Shown piece by piece: positions 31,301 to 38,560 of a stretch of 64,000 nt of DNA. The position numbers were made by a program, and so were the translations under genes. The DNA comes from Hyunsoonleella ulvae (GTDB taxonomy: Bacteria; Bacteroidota; Bacteroidia; Flavobacteriales; Flavobacteriaceae). The notes beneath the pieces were generated by a model. The model saw nothing but the letters and a program-made list of their open reading frames with translations. It had not been told where the DNA came from and did no database searches. Numbering within the stretch: the stretch's first letter is position 1; every line of letters begins with the position of its first letter. The stretch lies in NCBI RefSeq assembly GCF_016827605.1, contig NZ_JAEPJQ010000006.1, positions 124,001-188,000 of the forward strand. The letters are read 5' to 3'.

Positions 31301-31431
31301 AAGATTTTAGTGTGAATTTTCAAGGGACTAATCTTTTTGAAATATCTGAAAACCGAGACATTCGTCAACTTAGTATTGGTGGAAATCCTCAGGCTAGAAG
31401 CTATACATTAGGTGTAAGAATGTCATTTTAA
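28387..31431 (+). CDS. SusC-like TonB-dependent outer-membrane transporter (second pair)
   Basis: The protein has 1014 residues. A signal peptide ends at GMATAQ. A carboxypeptidase-regulatory-like domain follows (VSGTVVDEQGNPLSEVNIYG, ~33-105), then a TonB plug with IRGLGGALIVIDGVFGRS and LKDANAVALYGSQGRNGVIV, and a beta-barrel to the C-terminal F. The sequence is clearly divergent from the first SusC, including a shorter plug lacking the usual VVVGYG motif (here NMGVATKDKRDIVG). The pair is therefore not a recent duplication and probably takes a different oligosaccharide. The second susD-like gene lies 25 bp downstream. Confidence 0.94.
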   Translation: MKINKIYRFYTLVCLTMLCFCGMATAQSGGTEVSGTVVDEQGNPLSEVNIYGPKGSRASTNSAGLFNITLPDDEAVVIKKKGYESQLVSLSNITGNITLVKSEFLASEDDEINMGVATKDKRDIVGAISSTNTRDRLTYDNTQSVRNYITGLTPGVIGSTNIRGLGGALIVIDGVFGRSIDLINMEEVEQITVLKDANAVALYGSQGRNGVIVINTKRGKTNQKEVNVNVRSGFSRPIALPNYLDAANFMILRNEARANDGLDPLFGVDQIQNTRSGTNPIQYPDVDLYEFVQPFVNSTNVVSEFSGGTDKSRYYVNVGWIYGENWVDINEDINAGNNRFNVRGNIDFKVNDWITSSIDGVAIIGTNKSSRANILSAATTFLPFDYAPLVPVSSIDTTNNPELATLLAGANVFNGNLLGTAQQIQDNAPLALAIAGGYQDRRFRVTQINNAINFDLSGITEGLSAKTYLSFDFYDQFTISIENDFRVYDITRFLNSTDPLSEPLEAFGVDERDLRENVNSNGFLSRLGAYALINYEKTFATNHSINTTFLGYYNSQKASGRIQTDRDSHIGFQMTYDYKKNLFVDFSGSYVHSIKLPEGNRGGFSPTIGLGYILSNESFLKDSNFVNYLKLKASGGIIKTDQRLGYFLYDENYFAAPGFSWADNTFSNARQGISQGENLNLGYEERIDLNVGLETYLMNSLWIEANYFRTELDKQLVVLADQYPSYYQDFRPLNNFNANLHTGLELGLNFNKTFNDFSFGIGANVLYTQREALKRSETNEFEYQNTQGLDLSSIFGLQDLGFYSESDFTTNTEGDLVLNDGLPIPNFGAVQPGDIRYADQNNDGVIDQDDQVAIGESFSPWTYGINLNLKYKRFNLFVLGTGQTGGVSSKLFSTFNNYYAPNGTDKYSEVVLGRWTPETASTATFPRLSSGDNQNNFRQSTFWLFDNSFFRINRAQLTYEFTDALCDKIGVEDFSVNFQGTNLFEISENRDIRQLSIGGNPQARSYTLGVRMSF

Positions 31432-31456
31432 TAAAATAAAAAATTAGATATATAAA

Positions 31457-33184
31457 ATGAAAAATATAACAAAATATATAACAATTATGTTTGTTTTGAT
31501 AAGCATAATTAGTTGTGATACTATTTTAGAGCCTATTGATGAAAATAGATTAGACTTTGACTTTGTAAGTAGTGACCCTGCATCTGCAGAAGGTTTATTG
31601 TTAAATGGTTATTCACGTTTAACAAGTCAGTTTTCATTCAGTGAAGCTGCAACTGATGATGCAGTAACTAATCAATTAAGTAATAGCTTTAAACGTATGG
31701 CTCTTGGGGAGTTAAACTCACAGTTTAATAACCCGTTAGCACGTTGGAATAATTTTGAAAGTGTATTATGGCTAAATAAATTTTTGGAAGTTATTGAAGC
31801 TGGAGAAATAGTATGGTCTCAAGATGAAGAGATAAATGAGATGTTTTATTTGCGTATGGAAGGAGAAGCGCTAGCTTTAAGAGGCTTGCATCATTTCTAT
31901 GCATTACAAGCTCATGCAGGTATTGGTACTTCAGGAGAATTATTGGGTGTGCCCTATATCACAGAGTTTATAGAGGCTGATGGAGATTTTAACTTACCTC
32001 GTTTGTCGTTTCAAGCCACAGTAGAAGCTATTATGGCTGATTTTGATGCAGCACTTGCATTGTTACCAACTGATTATGGACTAAGTGCTGGGGATGTAGA
32101 CCCGCTATATGCAGGTTTCGACTTTAATAATTATGATGTAGTTAATGGATCTTTGTATGATTTAAGAATGTCTGGAAGAATAGTACGAGCTTTAAAGGCG
32201 CGTTTAGCTCTTTTTGCTGCTAGTCCCTCATTCTTAAATGATCAAGGATATTATAATATGGCGGCAACAGATGCTAGTGAACTGTTAAATACTATTGGAG
32301 GTGTTTCTGGTTTAGCGGCTAATGGCGTAGATTATTACGTAGACTATGATGAAAATAATGATGCCGAAATGATTTGGAGAAGTTCTATACAGAATACTCC
32401 AACCTCTTCAATTGAGCGTGATATGTTTCCTCCTTCTGTAAATGGTAGAGGATCTATCAATCCAACACAAAACTTTGTTGATGCGTTCCCTATGCAAAGT
32501 GGATTTCCTGCAACAACAGCTAATGGTTACGATCCGCAAAATCCTTATGCAAACAGAGATCCTAGATTAGATAAATTTGTAGTACTCAATGGAACTTCTT
32601 TTGGTGGCGGAACTATTAATACAGGTGTTGGCGGTGGAATTGATAGGTTAGATTCTATTCCTGAATTTTCAACTCAAACAGGTTATTATCTTAAAAAGAC
32701 ATTACGTCCTGACGTTAGGCTAAATAATGATGGTTCTACAGTTAATCAAAGACATTATAATGTTTATTTTAGATATACAGAGTTATTCTTAATTTTTGCT
32801 GAAGCTGCTAATGAAATTGGTGGTCCAGATCAGCAAATAAATGGTATGACACCTAGAGATGTAATTGCAGCAATAAGAGAAAGAGCTGGACTAGACCAAC
32901 CTGATAGCTATTTAGCATCAATAACATCAATGGAAGATATGCGGGAATTAATTAGAAATGAACGACGTTTAGAATTGAGTTTTGAAGGACATAGGTTTTG
33001 GGACTTAAGAAGATGGGGTTTACCTTTAAACGAAACAGCTGAAGGCGCATTTTTTGATGGAAACGATTATACTCTAGGAATCCCTGTTGAGATAAGAAAT
33101 TACCCATCATTTGCGACTTACATGCCTATACCCAATGCAGAAATCTTGAGATTTCCAGCACTTGAACAAAATATGGGTTGGTAA
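31457..33184 (+). CDS. SusD/RagB-family surface glycan-binding lipoprotein (second pair)
   Basis: This lipoprotein has 575 residues with a lipobox in SIISCDTILEP. The SusD TPR motif (EGEALALRGLHHFYALQAHAG) and the C-terminal RNERRLELSFEGHRFWDLRRWG signature are clear. It partners the second SusC-like transporter. A predicted SusE-position lipoprotein gene starts 38 bp later. Confidence 0.94.
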   Translation: MKNITKYITIMFVLISIISCDTILEPIDENRLDFDFVSSDPASAEGLLLNGYSRLTSQFSFSEAATDDAVTNQLSNSFKRMALGELNSQFNNPLARWNNFESVLWLNKFLEVIEAGEIVWSQDEEINEMFYLRMEGEALALRGLHHFYALQAHAGIGTSGELLGVPYITEFIEADGDFNLPRLSFQATVEAIMADFDAALALLPTDYGLSAGDVDPLYAGFDFNNYDVVNGSLYDLRMSGRIVRALKARLALFAASPSFLNDQGYYNMAATDASELLNTIGGVSGLAANGVDYYVDYDENNDAEMIWRSSIQNTPTSSIERDMFPPSVNGRGSINPTQNFVDAFPMQSGFPATTANGYDPQNPYANRDPRLDKFVVLNGTSFGGGTINTGVGGGIDRLDSIPEFSTQTGYYLKKTLRPDVRLNNDGSTVNQRHYNVYFRYTELFLIFAEAANEIGGPDQQINGMTPRDVIAAIRERAGLDQPDSYLASITSMEDMRELIRNERRLELSFEGHRFWDLRRWGLPLNETAEGAFFDGNDYTLGIPVEIRNYPSFATYMPIPNAEILRFPALEQNMGW

Positions 33185-33222
33185 AATAATTGCATACTTT
33201 TAAAGAATTAAAAATATTAAAC

Positions 33223-34362
33223 ATGAAAATTAAATTAATAATAATATTTGCTATAGCCTTTAGTCTATTGTCTTGCGAGAATCAAGAATTCGTGGCTGAT
33301 GATTTTGGCTCAACTTCGGTGTTCTTTCCATACCAAACGCCTGCTAGGACTTTGGTTTTGGGTGAGTACGATTTAGGCTTTAACGATAATGATAACAATG
33401 GCCGGTTTGAAATAGGTGTTGTGATGTCTGGTGTATTTGAAAATCAAACAGATAGGAGAGTACATTTTGAATTAGCTCCAGAATTGATAGATCTAACTGC
33501 ATTAGGTGCAGATTCTGTAAACGTACAAATATTACCTTCGTCTTATTATACTATAGAACAACAAAGTCCTGTTACTATTCCAGCTGGTTCTATAAATGGT
33601 CGTATTCCTATTCAACTGGAAGAGGCATTTTTTAATGATACGCTTTCTTTCGCTGGAGAAAATGAAACACATTATGTAATTCCTTTACGAATTACAGATT
33701 TTGAGGAATTAGATTCTCTTTTAACAGGAGTGCCTGCTGTGGATAACCCAAGAAAGATAATAAATGAGGATTGGGTATCCTTACCCAAAGATTATACACT
33801 TTTTGGTATTAAATTTATGAATGAATATCAAGGTGTTTATTTACGCCGTGGAGGAGATAGGATTGTTGGAACTTCAGAAACAGTTACTATTGCAACTGGT
33901 GAAACAGAAACTACTAATATTGATACTACATCTGTTTATAGAGCAGAATTTGTTGTGCGAGATGAGATTGTTCCAGTGACAACAACAGGAAGAAATACTG
34001 CCAGGGTTACCAATCGTGTTAGAAGAGGTGATATACCTAGTGATGACGAGGTTAGTATAAATATGACATTTGATAATAGTGGCAATATTACGATTGAAAA
34101 TGTTGAAGGAGAAAATTTCACTGTAACAGGTACAGGAAGTTGGGTAGAAGACGGTGATGAATGGGGAGGAGAAAGACGTAATGTAATGTATTTGGAGTAT
34201 GAGTATAGAGATGTTCAAGTTGTAGAAGAACGTGTTTTTGGACAATTAGTTTCGCAAACAACGGTTGATTTATTACATACAGTTAGAGATACCCTAGTAA
34301 TTAGAAATAGAGATGTTAAATTTGAGGAGTTCACAGTAGAATTAACTGAAGGCACACCATAA
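33223..34362 (+). CDS. SusE-position surface lipoprotein (DUF1735/DUF4361-like)
   Basis: The protein has 379 residues from the ATG at 33223, which gives MKIKLIIIFAIAFSLLSC with the lipobox cysteine; a longer TTG-initiated frame from 33190 would put extra residues before the signal and is less likely. An N-terminal DUF1735-like beta domain (SVFFPYQTPARTLVLGEYD, VMSGVFENQTDRRVHFELA) is followed by a beta-rich C-terminal half. Proteins at this position after SusCD usually bind glycan at the cell surface. The operon ends here with a strong terminator at 34387-34416. Confidence 0.78.
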   Translation: MKIKLIIIFAIAFSLLSCENQEFVADDFGSTSVFFPYQTPARTLVLGEYDLGFNDNDNNGRFEIGVVMSGVFENQTDRRVHFELAPELIDLTALGADSVNVQILPSSYYTIEQQSPVTIPAGSINGRIPIQLEEAFFNDTLSFAGENETHYVIPLRITDFEELDSLLTGVPAVDNPRKIINEDWVSLPKDYTLFGIKFMNEYQGVYLRRGGDRIVGTSETVTIATGETETTNIDTTSVYRAEFVVRDEIVPVTTTGRNTARVTNRVRRGDIPSDDEVSINMTFDNSGNITIENVEGENFTVTGTGSWVEDGDEWGGERRNVMYLEYEYRDVQVVEERVFGQLVSQTTVDLLHTVRDTLVIRNRDVKFEEFTVELTEGTP

Positions 34363-34386
34363 TTTATCATAAGACATTTGAAACAG

Positions 34387-34418
34387 AAAAGGATGAGGTA
34401 AATACCTCATCCTTTTTT
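34387..34418 (+). terminator. Intrinsic terminator of the SusCD operon
   Basis: A perfect 13-bp stem (34387-34399 with 34404-34416), a 4-nt loop and a run of T residues form a canonical rho-independent terminator. It lies 24 bp after the SusE-position gene. Confidence 0.92.
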
Positions 34419-34477
34419 ATTTATGCACTATATGAATAATAAAAGAGTAAATAAAAAATTTACTTATCTTGTAAATT

Positions 34478-34522
34478 CAGGACAGGACAGGATAGGGATA
34501 ATCATTAGAATATTTAATTTTA
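34478..34522 (+). promoter_or_regulatory. CAGGAYA direct-repeat operator and -7 element, DUF1080 operon
   Basis: The site is CAGGACAGGACAGGATAG at 34478-34495. TAATTTTA (34515-34522) lies 19 bp downstream, matching TAnnTTTG at 7 of 8 positions. The leader to the ATG at 34625 is ~100 nt and contains a terminator-like hairpin. Confidence 0.72.
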
Positions 34523-34566
34523 AGAAAATTAATTAGTTTAATTTATAAGTATTTGAGTTAGTCGAT

Positions 34567-34608
34567 ACTTCCCATTATCTGCTTGTGTATTATAATGGGA
34601 AGTTTTTT
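34567..34608 (+). terminator. Leader hairpin with U-tract (candidate attenuator)
   Basis: The arms 34567-34578 and 34592-34603 pair perfectly over 12 bp with a 13-nt loop and are followed by a T6 run (34603-34608). It lies downstream of the promoter at 34478-34522 and 17 bp before the start codon at 34625. As drawn it would terminate transcription inside the leader of its own operon. Termination of upstream read-through is unlikely to be its only role because 34387-34416 already does that. Confidence 0.65.
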
Positions 34609-34624
34609 AATAATATTAAATTTT

Positions 34625-36028
34625 ATGAAAGTATTTAAATTAGGTATATCAAGTTTTATGGCCATTGTTGCATTTACAGGAATCATGTCTTCTTGTAAAC
34701 AAGAGCAAAAGAAGACACCATGGGTTAATTTAATTCAAGCTAACACTCTTGATGGTTGGAATATTAAAGGAGGTAATGCAACTTATGATAATGTTGATGG
34801 GACTATAATAGGAACAACAGTTGCAAATACACCAAATACGTTTTTAAGTACAGATAAAATCTATGGAGATTTTATTTTTGAGATTGATTTTAAGGTAGAT
34901 TCTACCATGAATTCTGGTATTCAAATAAGAAGCAATACGTTGCCATATTACAGAGATGGAATAGTTCATGGTTATCAAATAGAGATAGATCCTTCCAATA
35001 GAGCTTGGAGTGGAGGTATATATGATGAAAAAAGACGTAAATGGCTGCATCCTCTAGAAAATAACACCAAGGCGCAAAAAGCTTTTAAACAAAATGAATG
35101 GAATCATTATCGTGTTGAAGCTATCGCAGATACTATTAAAACTTGGATAAATGGAGTGCCAGCGTCTTATTTAATCGATGATAAAACAGCCTCTGGCTTT
35201 ATTGGTTTACAAGTACATTCCATAAGACAAAAGGAAAAGATAGGTAAACAGGTAATGTGGAAAAATGCAAAAATTTTAACTGAAGATTTAGAGAAGTATT
35301 CCACGCCATCTCCCTTAGAGCCAGTTATCACTAAAAATAGTTTAACCTATAGCGAGAAGAAGTCTGGTTGGAAAATGCTTTGGGATGGAAAAACAACCAA
35401 AGGTTGGCGTGGAGCAAAATTAGATGAATTCCCAAGACAAGGTTGGGTTATAGAAAATGGAGAGCTTATTGTTTTAGCATCTGGTGGTGCAGAATCTGCT
35501 GCCGGTGGAGATATAGTGACAACCCAAGATTATAGTGATTTTGAATTACAAGTAGATTTTAAGTTAACACCAGGAGCAAATAGTGGCATAAAATATTATG
35601 TAGATACTGAAATTAATAAAGGCCCAGGGTCTTCAATTGGTTTAGAATATCAAATATTGGATGATGAAATACATGAGGATGCCAAGAGAGGATCTCATGA
35701 AGGTAGTAGAACGGTTTGTTCGCTTTACGATTTAATAAAGGCAGATTCAAATAAACCCACTAACCCAGTAGGAGAGTGGAATACAGCATATATTAAATCA
35801 ATAAATAATCATGTAGAACATTGGGTAAATGACGTTAAGGTTTTAGATTATGAGCGTGGAAGCGATTTGTTTTTAAAATTGGTTTCAGAAAGTAAATATG
35901 CTAAATGGCCAAATTTCGGATTATTAGAAAAGGGGCAAATACTTCTACAGGATCATGGAGATAGAGTAGCCTTTAGGAATATTAAAATTAAAGTTCATAC
36001 ACCTAAAAATAAGAAGGATGAAAAATAA
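34625..36028 (+). CDS. Lipoprotein with two DUF1080 (3-keto-disaccharide hydrolase-type) domains
   Basis: The protein has 467 residues from the ATG at 34625, chosen because it places a lipoprotein signal (cysteine in IMSSCKQEQ) at the N-terminus; a frame from 34583 would add 14 residues across the leader hairpin. Two jelly-roll DUF1080/PF06439 domains are visible: ~35-215 (WVNLIQANTLDGWNIKG..., FEIDFKVDSTMNSGIQIR) and ~245-460 (WKMLWDGKTTKGWRG..., LQVDFKLTPGANSGIKYYV). Some family members act on 3-keto-glycosides, others only bind carbohydrate. The stop overlaps the start of a Tat-exported Gfo/Idh/MocA gene by 11 bp, linking the two functionally. Confidence 0.88.
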   Translation: MKVFKLGISSFMAIVAFTGIMSSCKQEQKKTPWVNLIQANTLDGWNIKGGNATYDNVDGTIIGTTVANTPNTFLSTDKIYGDFIFEIDFKVDSTMNSGIQIRSNTLPYYRDGIVHGYQIEIDPSNRAWSGGIYDEKRRKWLHPLENNTKAQKAFKQNEWNHYRVEAIADTIKTWINGVPASYLIDDKTASGFIGLQVHSIRQKEKIGKQVMWKNAKILTEDLEKYSTPSPLEPVITKNSLTYSEKKSGWKMLWDGKTTKGWRGAKLDEFPRQGWVIENGELIVLASGGAESAAGGDIVTTQDYSDFELQVDFKLTPGANSGIKYYVDTEINKGPGSSIGLEYQILDDEIHEDAKRGSHEGSRTVCSLYDLIKADSNKPTNPVGEWNTAYIKSINNHVEHWVNDVKVLDYERGSDLFLKLVSESKYAKWPNFGLLEKGQILLQDHGDRVAFRNIKIKVHTPKNKKDEK

Positions 36029-37361
36029 ACGAAGAGACTTTATAAAAAAGACTGCTTTAGCAAGTGTAGGTGTCAGTGTAGTGGGAGGTGTAAATACTAT
36101 GTCTGCTAAAAGTTACAATAATATTATTGGAGCAAACGACAGAATTAATGTTGCTATACAAGGACTGGGTAGAAGATATGGTGCATTTATTGGAGGTATT
36201 GCCTCTAAAGAGAATAATGTACGTTTAAAATATCTATGTGATGTTTTACCTAGCCAGATGAGTAAAGCTGCTAATAAGGTTGGAAAAAAGATTGATTACA
36301 AGATAGCATTAGAAGGTAATATTCAAAATATTATTGAAGACAAAGATGTTGATGCTATATTTATGGCTACTCCAGATCACTGGCACACACCAGGTGCTAT
36401 AATGGCCATGAAAGCAGGAAAACATGTTTATGTTGAGAAGCCCTGTAGTCATAATCCTAGAGAAAGTGAACTTATTGTTGAGGCTCAAAAAAAATATAAT
36501 AAAGTGGTACAAATGGGAAACCAACAGCGGTCTTCTCCACAAAGTATCGAGATTATTAGCGAAATCCATAATGGCATTATTGGGCATGCTTACAAAGCCA
36601 TTGCATTTTATACTAATGGGCGTGGTAAAGTGCCAAAACCAGTAAAATCAGCACCTCCTGAAGGATTGAATTGGGACTTATTTCAAGGACCTGCACCACG
36701 AAAAGATTATATGCATGATACTTGGAATTATAACTGGCATTGGTATGGTTGGGATTACGGTACTGCAGAAATGGGTAATAACGCCACTCACGAATTGGAC
36801 ATTGCTAGATGGGCTTTAGATGTAAAATATCCAGAATATGTGGATGTTATTGCAGGAAAACATCAATTTATTGATGATGGATGGGAGATGTACGATACCA
36901 TGGAAGCTAATTATAAATTTGCTGACAATAAAATGATCCAGTGGGATGGGAGTAGTAGAAATGGATATTCAAAATACGGACGAGGACGTGGAACTATTAT
37001 TTATGGTTCTAAAGGATCTGTAATTGTAGACAGAAATGGATATGAACTTTATGACCTTAGAGGAAAACTGATAAAGGAGAATAAATCTGATGGAAAAGAA
37101 GGTGGTACTGCCCTAGGAGGAGGAGGAGATTTATCTACGAGGCATGTAGTTAACTTTTTTGATGCCATTAGAGGGAAAGAAAAGCTTAATTCACATATAG
37201 AAGTAGGAGCTATTTCTCAAATGTTGACACATTATGCAAATATTTCTTATCGAGTTAATAAAGGTTTTAATGTTGATGAAAATTCTGGAAAGATTTTTGA
37301 TAGAGAAGCTATGAAACTTTGGTCCAGAGCTTATGAACCAGGGTGGGAACCAAAACTATAA
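36018..37361 (+). CDS. Tat-exported Gfo/Idh/MocA-family oxidoreductase (first)
   Basis: The protein has 447 residues. It starts with a twin-arginine signal (RRDFIKK, residues 5-11, followed by a hydrophobic stretch ending in MSAKS). It has an NAD(P)-binding fold (VAIQGLGRRYGAFIGG), a VEKPCSHNP motif matching the EKP signature and a C-terminal substrate domain (ATHELDIARWALDVKYPEYVDV). Tat export implies folding with the cofactor bound before crossing into the periplasm, as known for glucose-fructose oxidoreductase. The substrate is unknown; the DUF1080 partner suggests a 3-keto-glycoside route. The gene overlaps the preceding one and is 3 bp from the next. Confidence 0.88.
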   Translation: MKNKRRDFIKKTALASVGVSVVGGVNTMSAKSYNNIIGANDRINVAIQGLGRRYGAFIGGIASKENNVRLKYLCDVLPSQMSKAANKVGKKIDYKIALEGNIQNIIEDKDVDAIFMATPDHWHTPGAIMAMKAGKHVYVEKPCSHNPRESELIVEAQKKYNKVVQMGNQQRSSPQSIEIISEIHNGIIGHAYKAIAFYTNGRGKVPKPVKSAPPEGLNWDLFQGPAPRKDYMHDTWNYNWHWYGWDYGTAEMGNNATHELDIARWALDVKYPEYVDVIAGKHQFIDDGWEMYDTMEANYKFADNKMIQWDGSSRNGYSKYGRGRGTIIYGSKGSVIVDRNGYELYDLRGKLIKENKSDGKEGGTALGGGGDLSTRHVVNFFDAIRGKEKLNSHIEVGAISQMLTHYANISYRVNKGFNVDENSGKIFDREAMKLWSRAYEPGWEPKL

Positions 37362-37364
37362 AAA

Positions 37365-38558
37365 TTGAAAAGACGATCGTTTATAAAAAAAGCGGGACTA
37401 ACAACTTTAGGCGTCACTGGTGCCGGATATTTGTATGCTCAACCGTTATCTTTTTTGGGAGCTAATGATACCATAAATATTGGTGTTATTGGTACTGGAA
37501 ATAGAGGTGCTGGTTTATGTTCTATAATTAATTCAATAGAAGGTATAAACATTGTTGGCTTATGCGATGTACTGCCTTTTAGGTTAAAAAAAGGATTATC
37601 TAGAGTAAACTCAAATTCAAAAGGATATGTTGATTATCGTAAACTTTTAGATAATAAGAATATTGACGCTGTAATAGTAGCAACACCTTTTAGCACTCAT
37701 GCTAAAATTGCTATTGATGCGCTTGACGCTGGAAAACATGTGTATTGTGAAAAAACATTAGCAAAAGGATATGAGAGTATTGGAGCATTGGTGGATAAAG
37801 CTGAAAGTTCGAATAACATATTTCAAACAGGTCATCAGTATCATAGTTCTAGGTTGTACACTCATGTGGTAGACTTAATTAAGAATGGAAAAGTAGGTAG
37901 GATTTCAGCTTTTGAATGTCAATGGAACAGACATGGCAACTGGAGACGTCCCGTTTCTGATCCAAAATTTGAGAGAGCCATTAACTGGAGAATGTATAGA
38001 GAGTTTTCAGGTGGACTTCTTGCAGAATTGTGTTCACATCAAATAGATTTTGCTAATTGGGTATTAGATGAAACACCTGAAAAAGTTACAGGTGTTGGAG
38101 GCGTTAACTATTGGAAAGATGGCAGAGAAACTTATGATAATGTTCATCTTATATATAGTTACAAAAGTGGAGTTAAAGCATCTTTTACATGTTTAACTAA
38201 TAATGCTAAGGACGGGTATCAAATTAAAGTAATAGGAGATAAAGGGACTATTATAATTGATACAAAACATGCATGGTTTTATCCAGAGGGTAAACGAGAC
38301 AATAGAGTAATTGATGATGTAGATGGTGTTAGTGGAGCAACAGCCCAATGGGATGCAGAAAAAGGGATGCGTATTAATTTGGAGCACTTAAATCCAAGTA
38401 AACAAGCATTATTGGATTTTAAAACAGCGATAATCAATAATACAAATCCACTGTCAAATGTAATTACTGGTGCTAAAACTTCAATTTGTGTACAAATGGG
38501 TTTAGATGCTATGTATAACAATAAAATTGTAAAATGGGATAACAATATATTAGGTTAG
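37365..38558 (+). CDS. Tat-exported Gfo/Idh/MocA-family oxidoreductase (second)
   Basis: The protein has 397 residues and starts with TTG at 37365, 3 bp after the previous stop; this start preserves a twin-arginine signal (KRRSFIKKAG) with a hydrophobic core ending in YLYAQ. The cofactor motif is IGVIGTGNRGAG. The usual EKP motif reads EKT (YCEKTLAKGYE), a departure from most relatives that could affect catalysis or cofactor handling. The C-terminal domain motif (GGLLAELCSHQIDFANWVL) is intact. It probably acts in the periplasm with the 36018 enzyme. The SASA-type esterase gene follows after 2 bp. Confidence 0.86.
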   Translation: MKRRSFIKKAGLTTLGVTGAGYLYAQPLSFLGANDTINIGVIGTGNRGAGLCSIINSIEGINIVGLCDVLPFRLKKGLSRVNSNSKGYVDYRKLLDNKNIDAVIVATPFSTHAKIAIDALDAGKHVYCEKTLAKGYESIGALVDKAESSNNIFQTGHQYHSSRLYTHVVDLIKNGKVGRISAFECQWNRHGNWRRPVSDPKFERAINWRMYREFSGGLLAELCSHQIDFANWVLDETPEKVTGVGGVNYWKDGRETYDNVHLIYSYKSGVKASFTCLTNNAKDGYQIKVIGDKGTIIIDTKHAWFYPEGKRDNRVIDDVDGVSGATAQWDAEKGMRINLEHLNPSKQALLDFKTAIINNTNPLSNVITGAKTSICVQMGLDAMYNNKIVKWDNNILG

Positions 38559-38560
38559 GT

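Noticed and set aside
28387-33184. Second SusC/SusD pair as a recent duplication of the first
   Set aside because: Plug and C-terminal sequences differ widely between the pairs, so they are old paralogs.
33190-33222. TTG start of the SusE-position lipoprotein
   Set aside because: The ATG at 33223 begins directly at a normal lipoprotein signal.
34583-34624. Longer start for the DUF1080 lipoprotein
   Set aside because: It runs through the leader hairpin and places 14 residues before the lipoprotein signal.
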